Part shown: one piece after another, positions 35,777 to 44,631 of the stretch
How positions within the stretch are numbered: the first letter of the stretch is position 1
Layout: each line of letters begins with the position of its first letter
From: JACKAL01 sp964400355
Lineage (GTDB): Bacteria > Bdellovibrionota > Bdellovibrionia > Bdellovibrionales > JAGQZY01
Direction: 5' to 3'
DNA length: 64,000 nt
Assembly (NCBI GenBank): GCA_964400355.1
Contig: CAYNTO010000005.1
Span: forward strand, 1 to 64,000
The notes under the pieces: generated by a model
Database searches by the model: none
What the model saw: the letters and a program-made list of their open reading frames with translations, nothing else
What the model was told of the DNA's origin: nothing
Program-made: the position numbers and the translations under genes

Positions 35777-36436
35777 CTACTCTTTGATAATAAAGGAATT
35801 GGGTATTTCATTGGCCTTTGCTGAGTTTACAGGAAAATGGACCTTGAGCAAACCTTCCATCACGTTCAATGCATCGCCGATTCCCTGGGCCATGGATCTC
35901 TTCTTAATCCCTGCAAGAACGGCATTCACAGCCTGCTGCCATTTTTCCGCTTCGATCTTTTTAAACACCGCCTCGTCACCCTTGATGATCACGCGATGTT
36001 CGAGCAAAGACACGTAAATCAAAATGCCATTTTGCCGCTTGGTTTGGCTGATTTTTCCGGAATGAAATTCTGCTTCGGCGCGTTTGAGGCACTGCTCTGC
36101 CTCCACATCTTTATGCGCCATTATCATCTGCATACGACCCCAACGGGAGGCCCAAGGAGCGATAATAAATATACTCACCACATAGGAGGCGAAGAATGCG
36201 AGCGCCAGAAAACTGTGATCCCAAAACAGTTCGATATCCAAAAAATCCCAAAGCGCCAAATACAAGGTTGTAATAACGAGCGCAAGGGTCATTTTTGTTT
36301 GTGGATAGGTCGAAGATGCACGAACGATCACAGGTACAATCTCCACATCGCACTGTGATTCGATGCGCGCAATGTGCTCTTCGAGCGCCTGCACTTCTGA
36401 AGTTGTCATGAGATGAAACCAACTAGGAATTACCAT
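35777..36436 (-). CDS. TPM-domain membrane protein
   Basis: 219 residues: an N-terminal TPM (TLP18.3/Psb32/MOLO-1) segment (A-R-I-E-S-Q-C-D-V-E-I-V-P-V-I-V-R-A-S), two membrane helices (about 50-100), then a second half with G-I-L-I-Y-V-S-L-L-E-H-R-V-I-I. The start overlaps the preceding gene: ATG at 36436 with the upstream TAA inside ATGGTAA; an in-frame ATG at 36409 is an alternative. It lies downstream of the larger TPM protein and upstream of trpS. It is probably an envelope protein acting with its neighbour; the role is unknown. Confidence 0.8.
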   Translation of the reverse strand: MVIPSWFHLMTTSEVQALEEHIARIESQCDVEIVPVIVRASSTYPQTKMTLALVITTLYLALWDFLDIELFWDHSFLALAFFASYVVSIFIIAPWASRWGRMQMIMAHKDVEAEQCLKRAEAEFHSGKISQTKRQNGILIYVSLLEHRVIIKGDEAVFKKIEAEKWQQAVNAVLAGIKKRSMAQGIGDALNVMEGLLKVHFPVNSAKANEIPNSFIIKE

Positions 36437-37155
36437 GATCCTGACGCGCCTCCACCGCTAAAACCGCCACCGCCGCCGGACCAGCCGCCGCCACTGCCGC
36501 CACCGAAACCGCCAAATCCACCACCGCCGTAAAAACCGCGGCCTCGGCCGCCACCACCGCCGCCAAAGAGCGAACGAAATACCACGAAGAGTATAATGAT
36601 AATGATCCACGCAATCGGCGGAAGGCCACTGCCGCGCGAACGTCTTTTGCGTATGGGCGCGCTCTTCATATGGTCTTCCAAATGGATTGGAGGATTCATA
36701 CGTAAAAGAATTCCACGCACCCCCACAAGCACCCCGGAATCAAAATCGCCAGAGCGAAAGAGCGGGACGATTTCGTTGTCTATAATTCGGCGACTATAAG
36801 CATCGGTGAGATCGGCCTCCAGGGCTTGCCCCACTTCGATGCGCACCTTGCGCTCTTTTTTGGCGACCATGAGTAAAACCCCATCGTCTTTTTCGGCCGA
36901 ACCTAGCCCCCATTGTTTCGCGACACGAATGGACGCCTCTTCAATAGTGTAGGGATCAATTGTGGTGACAGCCAAAACAGACACTTGAGGCCCACCCTGC
37001 GAACGTATGGAGCGCAAGGCTTGCTCGAGCTGCACGCGCACGCGTCCATCGAGAAGACCCGCTTCATCAACAACGGGACTGGTAAGCGCTGGAACGTTAA
37101 ATTCCGCACTTACCGGAGAGAGTAAAAAAAGGAGTGTAAAGACGATCGAAGTCAC
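36430..37155 (-). CDS. TPM-domain protein with Gly-rich C-terminus (YgcG-like)
   Basis: 241 residues. Signal peptide, then a TPM domain: V-D-E-A-G-L-L-D, V-S-V-L-A-V-T-T-I, A-K-Q-W-G-L-G, D-D-G-V-L-L-M-V-A and V-R-I-E-V-G. A transmembrane helix follows (I-A-W-I-I-I-I-I-L-F-V-V-F), then about 50 residues of Gly/Ser repeats with a final S-G-S-W. This is the YgcG/DUF477 layout, commonly found next to lemA, as here (lemA ends 6 bp upstream). The function of the family is not settled. Confidence 0.88.
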   Translation of the reverse strand: MTSIVFTLLFLLSPVSAEFNVPALTSPVVDEAGLLDGRVRVQLEQALRSIRSQGGPQVSVLAVTTIDPYTIEEASIRVAKQWGLGSAEKDDGVLLMVAKKERKVRIEVGQALEADLTDAYSRRIIDNEIVPLFRSGDFDSGVLVGVRGILLRMNPPIHLEDHMKSAPIRKRRSRGSGLPPIAWIIIIILFVVFRSLFGGGGGGRGRGFYGGGGFGGFGGGSGGGWSGGGGGFSGGGASGSW

Positions 37156-37161
37156 TCGCGA

Positions 37162-37755
37162 TTAAAAATTCACGGCCGGTGCTTTTTCGATCTGCGCGCG
37201 CTCTTCTTCAGGAACATTCCATTGCGGCATCTTTTCGTAATGAAGTAAGAGAGAGTTGGTAAGGCTCGTCGGGAAAACTGTAACGAGTTCATTGAACTGA
37301 CCAATGGCTTCGATGTGTTCACGACGCGCGTTCGTGATGCGATTCTCAGTTCCTTCCAATTGTGCTTGGAGGTCGCGGAAGTTCTGATCGGCTTTGAGCT
37401 GCGGGTAGTTCTCGGTGATCATCATAAGACGGCCGAGTGCTTGAGAGAGCTCACCTTGTGCGGATTGAAATTTTGCAATTTGCTCGGGCGTCGCCTTGCT
37501 CGGATCGATGGTCATGCTGGTGGCTTTAGCGCGAGCGTTGACCACGCCTTCCAGAGTTTCTTTTTCGTGACCGGCAAAACCTTTAACGGTTTGCACAAGA
37601 TTAGGAATGAGATCAGCGCGGCGCTTGTACTGATTGTTGATTTCAGCAGCAGTAACCTCCGTGCGGTTTTTAGCGCGCGGGATGCTTTGAATTCCGCAAC
37701 CGGTGAAAAAGACGAGAGTGGACAGCGCAACTGCGTAACTTAAAAATGACTTCAT
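37162..37755 (-). CDS. lemA: LemA family lipoprotein
   Basis: 197 residues. Signal peptide with lipobox F-T-G-C, so the protein is probably lipid-anchored, where many LemA proteins are membrane-spanning. The family block is evident: I-N-N-Q-Y-K-R-R-A-D-L-I-P-N-L-V-Q-T-V-K, E-K-E-T-L-E-G-V-V-N-A-R-A, E-N-Y-P-Q-L-K-A and E-N-R-I-T-N-A-R-R. First gene of lemA-ygcG-TPM-trpS. The role of LemA is poorly defined. Confidence 0.93.
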   Translation of the reverse strand: MKSFLSYAVALSTLVFFTGCGIQSIPRAKNRTEVTAAEINNQYKRRADLIPNLVQTVKGFAGHEKETLEGVVNARAKATSMTIDPSKATPEQIAKFQSAQGELSQALGRLMMITENYPQLKADQNFRDLQAQLEGTENRITNARREHIEAIGQFNELVTVFPTSLTNSLLLHYEKMPQWNVPEEERAQIEKAPAVNF

Positions 37756-37854
37756 AGGAAATCCTCCGTTGAGTCACTTTCTACTATATATTCCTAGAGC
37801 TAGCCACATGCGAATTCGGGACGCACCGCCTCAGCTCTGCTCAAAAAAAAGGCC

Positions 37855-37887
37855 AAAAAAAACGAGGCCGCTTTGAGAGCGACCTCG
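37855..37887 (-). terminator. Intrinsic terminator of the META-domain lipoprotein gene
   Basis: An imperfect stem CGAGGccGCT / AGCgaCCTCG (37863-37872, 37878-37887) is followed on the minus strand by a run of eight T (A-run 37855-37862). It terminates the gene at 37941-38972 ahead of lemA. Confidence 0.85.
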
Positions 37888-37940
37888 CGAGACACACATC
37901 TGGGAGCGGAGAGACCCGGCGGGAGGCCTCCCTGCATGGG

Positions 37941-38972
37941 CTATTTTTGTAAGATCAAAGTGCCGCCGCTGCTCAAATAAAGATGCACGGTTTGTACTTT
38001 GTTTAAGACCGAGTACTGCACTTTGTAAACTTGGCTCAGTGCCTTGAAGAGCTCCTGTTCTTCACCGAGGTAGGCACAAGCTTTAAGCGTGGATTGCAAG
38101 TTCGAGATCGACAATAGGTCGGTCCCCTCGTTGGCTCTCACAGTGTACTGATAGGAGCCACCAAACGCATTGCACGCGCCTTGTCCACTCAAAATCCCCT
38201 TTGCTTGGAAATTGAGAGACTGTTTGGATTTGAAGTTTTGGCTGTGGATCACGCACGGACCACTGATGTTGGCCATGTTTGAGGAGCACAGATTTTTAGA
38301 AGTCCCAATCACTCTGTAAACACCAGAAAGAACCGAGCGCACGGGAACAACGGGTACGTTATGGCGTTGTAAACGAATAGATCCACTCTCTTGAGTAGCC
38401 GCATTGTACGAGTAGATGTCGACGATGGCCGCTGCGGTATTGGAAATCTTATAAGCATGGGCTAATACCGTGAGCAATAACTGCTCGTCTTTGATGTGGG
38501 TGCACGAGGCCTGCGACGAAGCGCCGAGAGACACAGATAACAAATGAGTACCCTCATTCGGACGCAAAGTGGCGCTGTACTTGCCACCAAATTTATTACA
38601 GGCAGCCACGCCCGAGAGCACGCCATTGGCAGCAAAACTCAAAGTCTGTTTGGACTTCATAATGTGCGCTTCGCCGCTACAGATATTGTTTTTACAAACA
38701 CTGGAGTTGATCGAGAGGACGTTGTAGTTACCAACCACACTGTTAGCAAGTGGGCGTTGATCGGGCTCCGGCGTATAGATATCAGAGGTGGGCGTATCCT
38801 CCGAAGGTTGCGGTCGATAAATATCTGCCGCAGGACCGTCTTCGCCGCTCAACGACTTCAGCGCTGCCGCGTCGGCAGCAAAGCTATTCTTTTTGGATGG
38901 CGCACAGTTTTGAAATGCTATCATCACCATACACAAGCTACCTACCACTACACCGATTTGTTTTAAATTCAT
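37941..38972 (-). CDS. Lipoprotein with two META/HslJ-like domains
   Basis: 343 residues. Signal peptide with lipobox F-Q-N-C. After a Pro/Asp/Ser-rich linker with a repeated D-I-Y-x-P element (about 50-75), two homologous domains follow (about 78-205 and 210-340). Both contain S-L-x-F-x-x-x-G-x-L-S-G, A-C-N-x-F-G-G-x-Y and N-E-G-T-x-L-L-S-x-S, the META (DUF306/HslJ) pattern. Each domain has paired cysteines. META proteins are envelope proteins linked to stress or motility in other bacteria; a specific role cannot be assigned. Confidence 0.82.
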   Translation of the reverse strand: MNLKQIGVVVGSLCMVMIAFQNCAPSKKNSFAADAAALKSLSGEDGPAADIYRPQPSEDTPTSDIYTPEPDQRPLANSVVGNYNVLSINSSVCKNNICSGEAHIMKSKQTLSFAANGVLSGVAACNKFGGKYSATLRPNEGTHLLSVSLGASSQASCTHIKDEQLLLTVLAHAYKISNTAAAIVDIYSYNAATQESGSIRLQRHNVPVVPVRSVLSGVYRVIGTSKNLCSSNMANISGPCVIHSQNFKSKQSLNFQAKGILSGQGACNAFGGSYQYTVRANEGTDLLSISNLQSTLKACAYLGEEQELFKALSQVYKVQYSVLNKVQTVHLYLSSGGTLILQK

Positions 38973-39108
38973 AAGCCCCCCTTGGATTCATCTCTAGAAT
39001 AGCAATTCGCTCGAGGAGCCTAAACCCAAGTAAGTGCAAAAATTATGTTTCAAAGAAAGATGAAAACGGAGATCGGCGTCTCACAATGGATCAGTTTTTG
39101 GTGAACAC

Positions 39109-40482
39109 TTAAAATGATAGCGGATGAACTTCGCCGTTGGGCTCAAGGGGCGTATGGAGTACCAGTGTCAGATCGCCCTCGCGCTGTACAAACTGCCACT
39201 TCCAGCGGACCGGATCAAAAGGAATGCTGCTCACCAGCGACTGTTTGTGGGCCGATAACTTTCCGCAGCTCTCCACGGCCCCATCGTCACAGGTAAACTC
39301 AAGAACGTCCGTAAACTGCCGTCCACGGCTTACGAGCCCGTAAAGTTTTTTATCTTTAACGCTATAGTGGAGTGCGCGCACTGCCGACGCAATACCGTCT
39401 TTGAGCAAGCTCCATTTTTGAACGCTGTGATCGTAAACATAGACCTCGCCACCATTGCCCTCGTTAAACACAAAAACGCGCGATACGTTTTCACCGTCCG
39501 TTGCTATGGCTGTAACAGCGTCTATCGCTGGCAATTGCAGGGGCACAACGACTGGCACAAACGATGTCTTTTCGCTGTTCCAAACATGCAAGCGCTGCTT
39601 GCGCAGTATAAAGGCCCCAGCCACCACATCTGTGCGCTCGGGGAGCTCCACCACTGATTTATCTTTTGTCAAAAGAAGCGCCTGCTGAGCGACCACACGG
39701 TCGTCTGTGCGCTTCCACACCACTGCGCTATTCACCCATGGCGCGGGCTTGCGGTCGTCGATACTGGCAATACTTCTACGTCCCAGATCCAGTGGTTTCG
39801 GGAGTACAAATTCCTTACCAATGATGGCCCCTTGAAACGACGATGGCCATTGACCGGTGATTTTTTTAAGCGCCGAAATATAAATGCGAAATTCATTATC
39901 TGGATTGTGGACTTCTTCCCAAGCGTAGGGATAGGCGCACATTTTTTCTTTGGGCAGGTATTCGATTTTTGCGCTGTCTGGAGCGCCATCAATCCACACC
40001 ACGGTGGGTGTAGCGACGATAATTTTTTCGAGTTTGGCGTTCTTATCAACGATCAAGCGCCAGTCGTGCATGCTCTGACTGGAGAGTGCTAAAATTTGCG
40101 GTTTTTCAGAGGCCGGCACATTGACAACGATGGCGCCGCCCGCATCTTGTTTATTGAACTGCACGGGTTGTGCGGTTCGCACAGACACGACATGGAGGTT
40201 TTTTTCGTTAGAGGATGTATTCCAGGTGAGAGCGGATTTATCGCAATCCCATCCCGAACAGGTTTTAATGGCGTTGTATTCACGAGCGAGCGGATCCCAG
40301 TATTTCTCCTCGGAGAAGGACTCTTTACCGCACTGAAGATCCACTTGTGTTTCATTCTCCACGAGACGCATTTGCGCCTGATCCTTCATGTTTTTCATGA
40401 CGAAAAGGAGACTCGCTTGGACCAACACCATCACCATTAAAACGCCAACTAGGAACTTATTGAAAGCTTCGATTGCTCGCAT
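39109..40482 (-). CDS. Membrane-anchored exported protein of unknown function
   Basis: 457 residues. A single N-terminal helix (F-L-V-G-V-L-M-V-M-V-L-V-Q-A-S-L-L-F-V) without a clear cleavage site anchors a large periplasmic part. That part has several Cys (Q-C-G-K, T-C-S-G-W-D-C, M-C-A-Y-P, F-T-C-D-D, S-C-G-K). The second half has repeated strand-like units such as R-V-F-V-F-N-E-G-N-G-G-E-V-Y-V-Y-D, which may form a beta-propeller. No family recognised. It is alone on its strand, with the nrdA leader upstream. Confidence 0.6.
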   Translation of the reverse strand: MRAIEAFNKFLVGVLMVMVLVQASLLFVMKNMKDQAQMRLVENETQVDLQCGKESFSEEKYWDPLAREYNAIKTCSGWDCDKSALTWNTSSNEKNLHVVSVRTAQPVQFNKQDAGGAIVVNVPASEKPQILALSSQSMHDWRLIVDKNAKLEKIIVATPTVVWIDGAPDSAKIEYLPKEKMCAYPYAWEEVHNPDNEFRIYISALKKITGQWPSSFQGAIIGKEFVLPKPLDLGRRSIASIDDRKPAPWVNSAVVWKRTDDRVVAQQALLLTKDKSVVELPERTDVVAGAFILRKQRLHVWNSEKTSFVPVVVPLQLPAIDAVTAIATDGENVSRVFVFNEGNGGEVYVYDHSVQKWSLLKDGIASAVRALHYSVKDKKLYGLVSRGRQFTDVLEFTCDDGAVESCGKLSAHKQSLVSSIPFDPVRWKWQFVQREGDLTLVLHTPLEPNGEVHPLSF

Positions 40483-40911
40483 AAGCGTTTATCGGCATTT
40501 TCCAGGAAAACCCTGATAGGCAAAGGTCTTGATGCCTACAGGCAAAGCAAAATTAATTTGTAAACACTCAACGGGGAGCAAAAAATTTTGACATGCTTTT
40601 TCCATCAACAAACGGCTATTTCCGTGAGATTTCAACGAACTAACGCCCTACGACGGATGTTTGTCGCTACAGATGGGAAAAAACCGATTACCGCGACAAA
40701 ATCCGGTTTGACAGTACTTTCATGGGGTTCTAACGTTTTAAGTGAAGGGACAGTCGTCTCTTTATTCCGAGACAAGAGCTCTAAGGGGGAAGGGAGCTGA
40801 GGGCGATACTTTCCATCTCATAAGAGATAAAAACCGGGTTTGCTAAATTTCTTAGCAAGTCTGGAAGGGATTGCTTTCAAAAAAAAATGCCAATGGGGAG
40901 GGCAAAATTTT
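40483..40911. other. Leader/intergenic region upstream of nrdA
   Basis: About 430 bp between divergent genes. It contains an inverted repeat TAGGCA/TGCCTA (about 40517-40538), several TTGACA-like hexamers (near 40588 and 40708), and a perfect 6-bp stem TGCTAA/TTAGCA about 45 bases before the nrdA start. I see no NrdR-box pair and no cobalamin-riboswitch core. A 70-codon frame at 40588-40800 does not look like a gene. Confidence 0.4.
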
Positions 40912-43497
40912 ATGGAAATAACAGGTAGAGACACCAGCAGAGAAACAGGCAAGGATATGGAAAAGACAATCGGTATTACAACAAATCCATCCACCCCACA
41001 TGTACAGTCACAAATGGGACACGGAGAAAGTACAGACGGACAAGAACAACCCGTAACAGCGATGCGTGTGCGCAAGAGAGATGGCAGCCTTGAGCCGGTG
41101 GACGTTACAAAAATCGTACGTCGCGTGACTCAAAACGCAGAAGACCTTCGCTTTGTGGATTCGTACCGCGTGGCTATTAAGGCCATCAGTGGTCTTTACG
41201 ATGGCGCTACGACGAAAGAACTCGACAATCTCGGCATTCAGACCGCGGCCATGCTCATTACCGAAGAGCCTCAGTACTCAAAGCTTGCGGCGCGCCTTCT
41301 CGGTCTTTATGTGGACGAAGAAGTGCGTAACCTCGGCATTCACTCGTTCTCTGAAAGTATCGCGTATGGTTTCAATAGCGGTTTAATTTCTGAGAAAACC
41401 AAACAGTTCGTCGATGAGAACAAGGCCGAACTAGAAGCCGCCATTCTCCCTCACCGCAACAACGTTTTTGAATATTTTGGATTGCGTACGGTTTACGATC
41501 GCTATCTTTTAAAAGATCCTAAAAAGCGCGATGTGTTTGAAACTCCTCAGTACTTTTTTATGCGCGTGGCGTGTGGTCTTTCGCACAATGCGGAAGAAGC
41601 TATCGAATTTTATAAACTGATCTCTACCCTCGAGTACTTACCGAGTACACCGACGCTGTTCAATTCGGCGACGCTGCACCCACAAATGTCCTCGTGCTAT
41701 CTTTTGGATTCGCCGAAGGATGATTTGAATTCCATTTACGACAAATACAAAGACATCGCCATGCTCTCTAAATTTGCGGGCGGTATCGGTGTGGCTTATT
41801 CCCGTGTTCGCGCACGCGGCTCGTTGATCAAAGGCACCAATGGCCACTCGAACGGCGTGGTTCCCTGGTTAAAAACACTGGACTCTTCCGTCGCAGCGGT
41901 AAACCAGGGTGGCAAGCGCAAAGGCGCCTGCTGCGTGTACCTGGAAACCTGGCATGCGGACATCGAAGAGTTTTTAGCTCTGCGTGAAAACACCGGGGAC
42001 GAAAACACCCGCACGCACAATTTAAACCTGGCAAATTGGGTACCCGATCTTTTCATGAAACGCGTCGAGACCGACGAGATGTGGTCACTGTTCGATCCCA
42101 AGATCACGCCGGAATTTGTCGACCTCTACGGCGAAGAGTTTGAGCGCGCCTATATTCACGCGGAAAAAGAAGGAAAATTCGTGCGCCAGGTGAAAGCGCG
42201 TGATCTCTACAGCCGCATGATGAAGACGCTTGCCGAAACAGGCAACGGCTGGATGACGTTCAAAGACGCCTCCAACCTCAAGAGCAACCAAACCGCAAAA
42301 AAAGAAAACGTCATTCACCTTTCGAATCTTTGCACGGAGATCCTAGAGATCACTAACAGCGCCGAAACGGCCGTTTGTAACCTGGGCTCCATCAACCTCG
42401 CTCACCACGTGACTGAGGACGGAGTCGATTACCACAAGATTCGCAGAACTGTGAAAACCGCAGTGAAGTTTTTAGACCGCGTGGTCGACATCAACTTCTA
42501 CCCGATTGGTTCGGCGAAAGATTCCAACAGCAAATGGCGCCCGATCGGAATGGGAGCTATGGGCTTACAAGATGTGTTCTTTAAGCTAGGACTTCCATTT
42601 GACAGCAAAGACGCTCAAGACATCTCTCGCAAAATTCAAGAAGAGATCTACTACGCGGCTATCGACACTTCGTGTGACCTGGCTGAAAAATATGGACCGC
42701 ATTCCAACTTTGCGGACACTCGCGCGGCCCAAGGCTACCTGCAGTATGATCTGTGGAAGGCCGAGACCTCCACACCGGAGCGCTGGCAAGCACTTAAAGA
42801 GCGCATAAAGAAACACGGTCTGCGCAATTCACTCGTGATCGCTATTGCGCCCACGGCGACAATTGCGAGCATTGCGGGTTGCTGTGAGGCCATTGAGCCA
42901 CAAATCTCTAACCTTTTTAAGCGCGAAACGCTTTCGGGCGAATTCATCCAAGTGAACAAGTACTTGGTGCGCGATCTTAAAAAAGCAGGTCTGTGGAACG
43001 AGGACATTCGCACCAAGATCAAGTCCAATGAAGGCTCGATTCAGGAAATCGAAGAGATTCCTGAAGTGCTCAAGATGATTTACAGAACCGTATGGGAGCT
43101 ACCGATGAAAGCATTGATCGACATGGCGGCCGAGCGCGGCGCGTTTATCGATCAGAGCCAGTCGTTGAATCTGTTCTTAGAGAACCCTACCATTGGCAAA
43201 CTGTCGTCGATGTACATGTACGCGTGGAAAAAAGGCGTTAAAACCACCTATTATCTGCGTTCGCGTCCAGCCACTCGTATCGCGAAGACAACGATCAAGG
43301 ATTCTGCACGGCCGACGTCCACTCCTGCGAGCTCACCAGCTCCTATGAATGCGTCACCTGCATCTGCATCGACCATGTCTTCATCGCCAAAACAAGCGAC
43401 TACCGCTTCCGCACCAGCTCCCAAAAAGGAGTACAGTGACGAAGAGATTATCGCTTGTTCCATCGACAACCCTGAAGCTTGCGAGGCGTGCCAGTAA
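40912..43497 (+). CDS. nrdA: Ribonucleoside-diphosphate reductase, alpha subunit (class Ia)
   Basis: 861 residues from the ATG at 40912, picked because GGGGAGGG lies about 8 bases upstream; an in-frame ATG at 40840 has none. An ATP-cone (R-V-R-K-R-D-G-S-L-E-P-V, about 40-130) gives allosteric activity control. The catalytic cysteines lie in M-S-S-C-Y-L-L-D, S-N-L-C-T-E-I and A-V-C-N-L-G-S-I-N. A low-complexity Pro/Ala/Ser linker leads to the redox tail C-E-A-C-Q. It reduces NDPs to dNDPs with NrdB, encoded 31 bp downstream. The first 38 residues, before the ATP-cone, are polar and unusual in length. Confidence 0.95.
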   Translation: MEITGRDTSRETGKDMEKTIGITTNPSTPHVQSQMGHGESTDGQEQPVTAMRVRKRDGSLEPVDVTKIVRRVTQNAEDLRFVDSYRVAIKAISGLYDGATTKELDNLGIQTAAMLITEEPQYSKLAARLLGLYVDEEVRNLGIHSFSESIAYGFNSGLISEKTKQFVDENKAELEAAILPHRNNVFEYFGLRTVYDRYLLKDPKKRDVFETPQYFFMRVACGLSHNAEEAIEFYKLISTLEYLPSTPTLFNSATLHPQMSSCYLLDSPKDDLNSIYDKYKDIAMLSKFAGGIGVAYSRVRARGSLIKGTNGHSNGVVPWLKTLDSSVAAVNQGGKRKGACCVYLETWHADIEEFLALRENTGDENTRTHNLNLANWVPDLFMKRVETDEMWSLFDPKITPEFVDLYGEEFERAYIHAEKEGKFVRQVKARDLYSRMMKTLAETGNGWMTFKDASNLKSNQTAKKENVIHLSNLCTEILEITNSAETAVCNLGSINLAHHVTEDGVDYHKIRRTVKTAVKFLDRVVDINFYPIGSAKDSNSKWRPIGMGAMGLQDVFFKLGLPFDSKDAQDISRKIQEEIYYAAIDTSCDLAEKYGPHSNFADTRAAQGYLQYDLWKAETSTPERWQALKERIKKHGLRNSLVIAIAPTATIASIAGCCEAIEPQISNLFKRETLSGEFIQVNKYLVRDLKKAGLWNEDIRTKIKSNEGSIQEIEEIPEVLKMIYRTVWELPMKALIDMAAERGAFIDQSQSLNLFLENPTIGKLSSMYMYAWKKGVKTTYYLRSRPATRIAKTTIKDSARPTSTPASSPAPMNASPASASTMSSSPKQATTASAPAPKKEYSDEEIIACSIDNPEACEACQ

Positions 43498-43528
43498 GGC
43501 GCGCTTTACGTAAAGGAGTACTTTAATT

Positions 43529-44527
43529 ATGATTCTTGATCCTGGATTTAACCTCACTCTACGCCCGATGAAGTACCCTCAGTTTTATGAGATGTACAAA
43601 AACGGCATTAAAAACACATGGACTGTGGAAGAGATCGACTTTTCCCGCGACATCAACGACCTGCGCACAAAGATGACTGCAGCTGAGCGCCATCTGATCA
43701 ATCGCTTGGTGGCATTTTTTGCCACTGGAGATTCGATCGTGGGCAACAATTTGGTATTGAACTTGTACAAGCATATCAATGCACCAGAAGCGCGTTTGTA
43801 TTTGTCGCGCCAGCTCTACGAAGAAGCTCTGCACGTGCAGTTTTATCTCACCCTGCTCGACACCTACATCCCCGATGTGGCTGAGCGTGAAAAAGCATTC
43901 GCGGCAATCGACAACATTCCGTCTATTCAGCGCAAAGCTCAGTTTTGCTTTAAGTGGATGGATTCCATCAATACCATGGATCGCATCGAAACTGTGGAAG
44001 ACCGCCGCAAATTTATTTTAAACTTGGCTTGCTTTGCCACTTGTATCGAAGGCTTGTTCTTCTTTGGTGCATTTGCTTATGTGTACTACCTGCGCTCTAA
44101 AGGCATGCTCGATGGCTTGGCTTCTGGTACCAACTGGGTGTTCCGCGACGAGAGCGCGCATATGCAATTTGCATTTGAAGTGATCGAAACCGCTCGCCGC
44201 GAAGATCCGACTCTGTTCTCTCCACAGCTTAACGACATGATCTCACAAATGATCAGTGAGGCTGTCGAGTGCGAGATGGCTTTTGCGGAAGATGTTTTGG
44301 AATTCGGCATCGCCGGTCTTTCTAAAAAAGATATGCGCGAATACCTCCAGTACATTGCGGACCGCCGCTTAGAGGCTCTGCACATCCCCGCCCGATACGG
44401 TTCTAAAAACCCATTCGGCTTTATGGAACTGCAAGACGTTCAAGAGCTCACAAACTTTTTCGAAAGAAAAGTCGCCGCCTACCAAGTCGGCGTCACCGGC
44501 GACGTCGCCTTCGACGAAACCTTCTAA
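43529..44527 (+). CDS. nrdB: Ribonucleoside-diphosphate reductase, beta subunit (class Ia)
   Basis: 332 residues. The di-iron ligands are present: Asp68 (T-G-D-S-I), Glu99 and His102 (Y-E-E-A-L-H), Glu173 (C-I-E-G-L), Glu207 and His210 (R-D-E-S-A-H). Tyr106 sits four residues after His102, where the stable tyrosyl radical forms, so this is a tyrosyl-radical type and not class Ic. The C-terminal tail (V-A-F-D-E-T-F) should dock to NrdA. AAGGAG precedes the ATG. The stop codon lies within a palindromic repeat and an intrinsic terminator follows. Confidence 0.96.
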   Translation: MILDPGFNLTLRPMKYPQFYEMYKNGIKNTWTVEEIDFSRDINDLRTKMTAAERHLINRLVAFFATGDSIVGNNLVLNLYKHINAPEARLYLSRQLYEEALHVQFYLTLLDTYIPDVAEREKAFAAIDNIPSIQRKAQFCFKWMDSINTMDRIETVEDRRKFILNLACFATCIEGLFFFGAFAYVYYLRSKGMLDGLASGTNWVFRDESAHMQFAFEVIETARREDPTLFSPQLNDMISQMISEAVECEMAFAEDVLEFGIAGLSKKDMREYLQYIADRRLEALHIPARYGSKNPFGFMELQDVQELTNFFERKVAAYQVGVTGDVAFDETF

Positions 44528-44563
44528 AAGGTGCCAGGCACCTTTTAGTCTAGTCGCGCGTCA
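44524..44563. repeat. Dispersed palindromic repeat, copy 2
   Basis: CTAAAAGGTGCC (44524-44535), a single A, then GGCACCTTTTAG (44537-44548): a perfect 12-bp-arm palindrome overlapping the nrdB stop. With the flanking TCTAGTCGCGCGT it matches, in inverse orientation, the copy at 22095-22128. Confidence 0.9.
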
Positions 44564-44603
44564 TTTAGACGGAAAACGGCGATATAATGAAACACTATTT
44601 TAA

Positions 44604-44629
44604 AGCCAGCGGTAACGCTGGCTTTTTTT
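44604..44629 (+). terminator. Intrinsic terminator of nrdAB
   Basis: AGCCAGCG (44604-44611) pairs with CGCTGGCT (44616-44623), closed by a four-base loop and followed by seven T. It lies three bases before the stop of the convergent DUF2079 gene. Confidence 0.92.
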
Positions 44630-44631
44630 AT

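Noticed and set aside
40588..40800. 70-codon plus-strand frame ahead of nrdA
   Set aside because: No ribosome-binding site, no family resemblance and it lies in the leader; composition does not look coding.
44583..44588. Perfect TATAAT between the nrdB repeat and its terminator
   Set aside because: No -35 at a suitable distance and the terminator follows within about 20 bases; probably chance in AT-rich DNA.
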